Shown piece after piece: positions 63,395 through 64,000 of a stretch of 64,000 nt of DNA; the first letter of the stretch is position 1; each line of letters opens with the position of its first letter. Source of the stretch: Pyxicephalus adspersus (lineage: Eukaryota > Chordata > Amphibia > Anura > Pyxicephalidae). The position numbers were made by a program, and so were the translations under genes. A model generated the notes under the pieces. The model was not told where the DNA came from and ran no database searches. It was given only the letters and a program-made list of their open reading frames with translations. The DNA is taken from NCBI RefSeq assembly GCF_032062135.1, contig NC_092859.1, positions 88,055,760 to 88,119,759 on the forward strand. The letters run 5' to 3'.

Positions 63395-64000
63395 CCCTCT
63401 CATATCACCAGTTTCTGGCTGGCAGACAACAGATGATGGCCTCCTTCCAGAACTTGTTATTTATATATAGAGAACGTATTTATATATGCATTGACAAAAA
63501 TCCACTGCATCCTTGAATATAATCTCTGCTATCTTCCTTTGAGCTATTGATACTGAAGTCTTCATTACAGCAATTTTCCCTGGTTTTTATCTAATCTTTT
63601 TTAGTATTGTTCATTATAAACACATAAAAGCAGTCATAGCAACAAGACACCATAGGATATATTGCTTTTACAGCATTAGCCTATATGATTTTACAATATA
63701 CTTCTCCATCTAGTTCTAACGTTTTTATAATATTAATTTATGCATGCTCAAAGTCAAGTCTTATAATCTAGTACCAATAAAGTTAAGCTTCAACTTGTGC
63801 TTGGTCCCTTGATTTTACAGTAATTAAGAGTTCAGGTAAATTTTTGTGTCTAATGCCAGCTCAAGTTTTATTCAAACGTAGCACTCAACCCATCTGCAAA
63901 GAACCTTGTAGGCACTTTGAGGTTAAGTTAAAGGATCACTATGCTTAATACAGTTTGTATCCCAAGAAATGCAATAAAGCAATAGAAACGTGTACTCTAA

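Larger units (their letters stand above)
57021..64000 (-). other. kcnc2: kcnc2 intron 1 (partial)
   Basis: No segment here can encode the Kv3 start, the T1 domain (the NVGGTRHE-type motif) or the upstream half of S1 on the minus strand, so all of it is intron 1. It contains a TIR element at 57275-57572, a palindromic MITE at 59554-59769, a GAAACGTGTTG-type repeat near 62267-62303, a diverged MITE at 62566-62746 and a CAG-ended element at 63107-63394. The rest is AT-rich unique-looking sequence. Confidence 0.7.

Noticed and set aside
57021..64000. Search for kcnc2 exon 1 (T1 domain)
   Set aside because: No minus-strand sequence with a T1-type NVGGTRHE motif or an upstream S1 half; the exon must be outside the window.

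Overview
The window looks like a stretch of a frog (anuran, probably ranoid) nuclear genome. It is AT-rich and gene-poor, has split exons with GT/AG splice sites, and is littered with short palindromic DNA transposons, hAT-like and Tc1-like relics of the kinds I associate with frog genomes. The species call is inference from repeat style. There is no sign of bacterial, viral or organellar sequence.

One protein-coding gene can be supported: kcnc2, encoding the Shaw-type voltage-gated potassium channel Kv3.2, on the minus strand in the right part of the window. Its large core exon (56093-57020) encodes the end of S1 through S6 and the proximal C-terminus. A second exon (53989-54144) encodes the distal C-terminus. 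A compact cluster between 46729 and 47600 holds alternative last exons. Two of these match C-termini I know from mammalian Kv3.2 (the SRSPIPSIL tail and the DNCKEVVITGYTQAEARSL tail). Two more, read here from splice sites and frame, add a GKYSYTNVLPN tail and a DVWDPVFRARS tail. Phases agree at every junction. The first exon (start codon, T1 domain, most of S1) is not here and must lie beyond position 64000, so 57021-64000 is intron 1. The stretch from the last stop codon down to about 43.7 kb contains no recognisable transposon and several AATAAA signals, so it is probably the 3' UTR.

From 1 to about 43.7 kb the window is gene desert downstream of kcnc2. It holds CAG-ended hAT-like elements at 2915-3346, 24495-24688 and a nested pair at 30662-31195. 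Other items are a truncated element at 13799-14032 (full copy in a kcnc2 intron at 54478-54966), two large foldback-like elements at 14240-14965 and 16247-17190, a GC-rich repeat followed by a LINE reverse-transcriptase remnant at 19860-21085, a TTAA-ended element with tandem hairpins at 25411-26324, and two dead Tc1-type transposases at 35774-36100 and 41300-42260. One palindromic MITE family is present in at least twelve copies across the whole window, including kcnc2 introns.

I found no new multi-gene system. The most interesting biology is the alternative C-terminal exon cluster of the channel. After it come the density and nesting of hairpin-forming elements, some close to splice sites.
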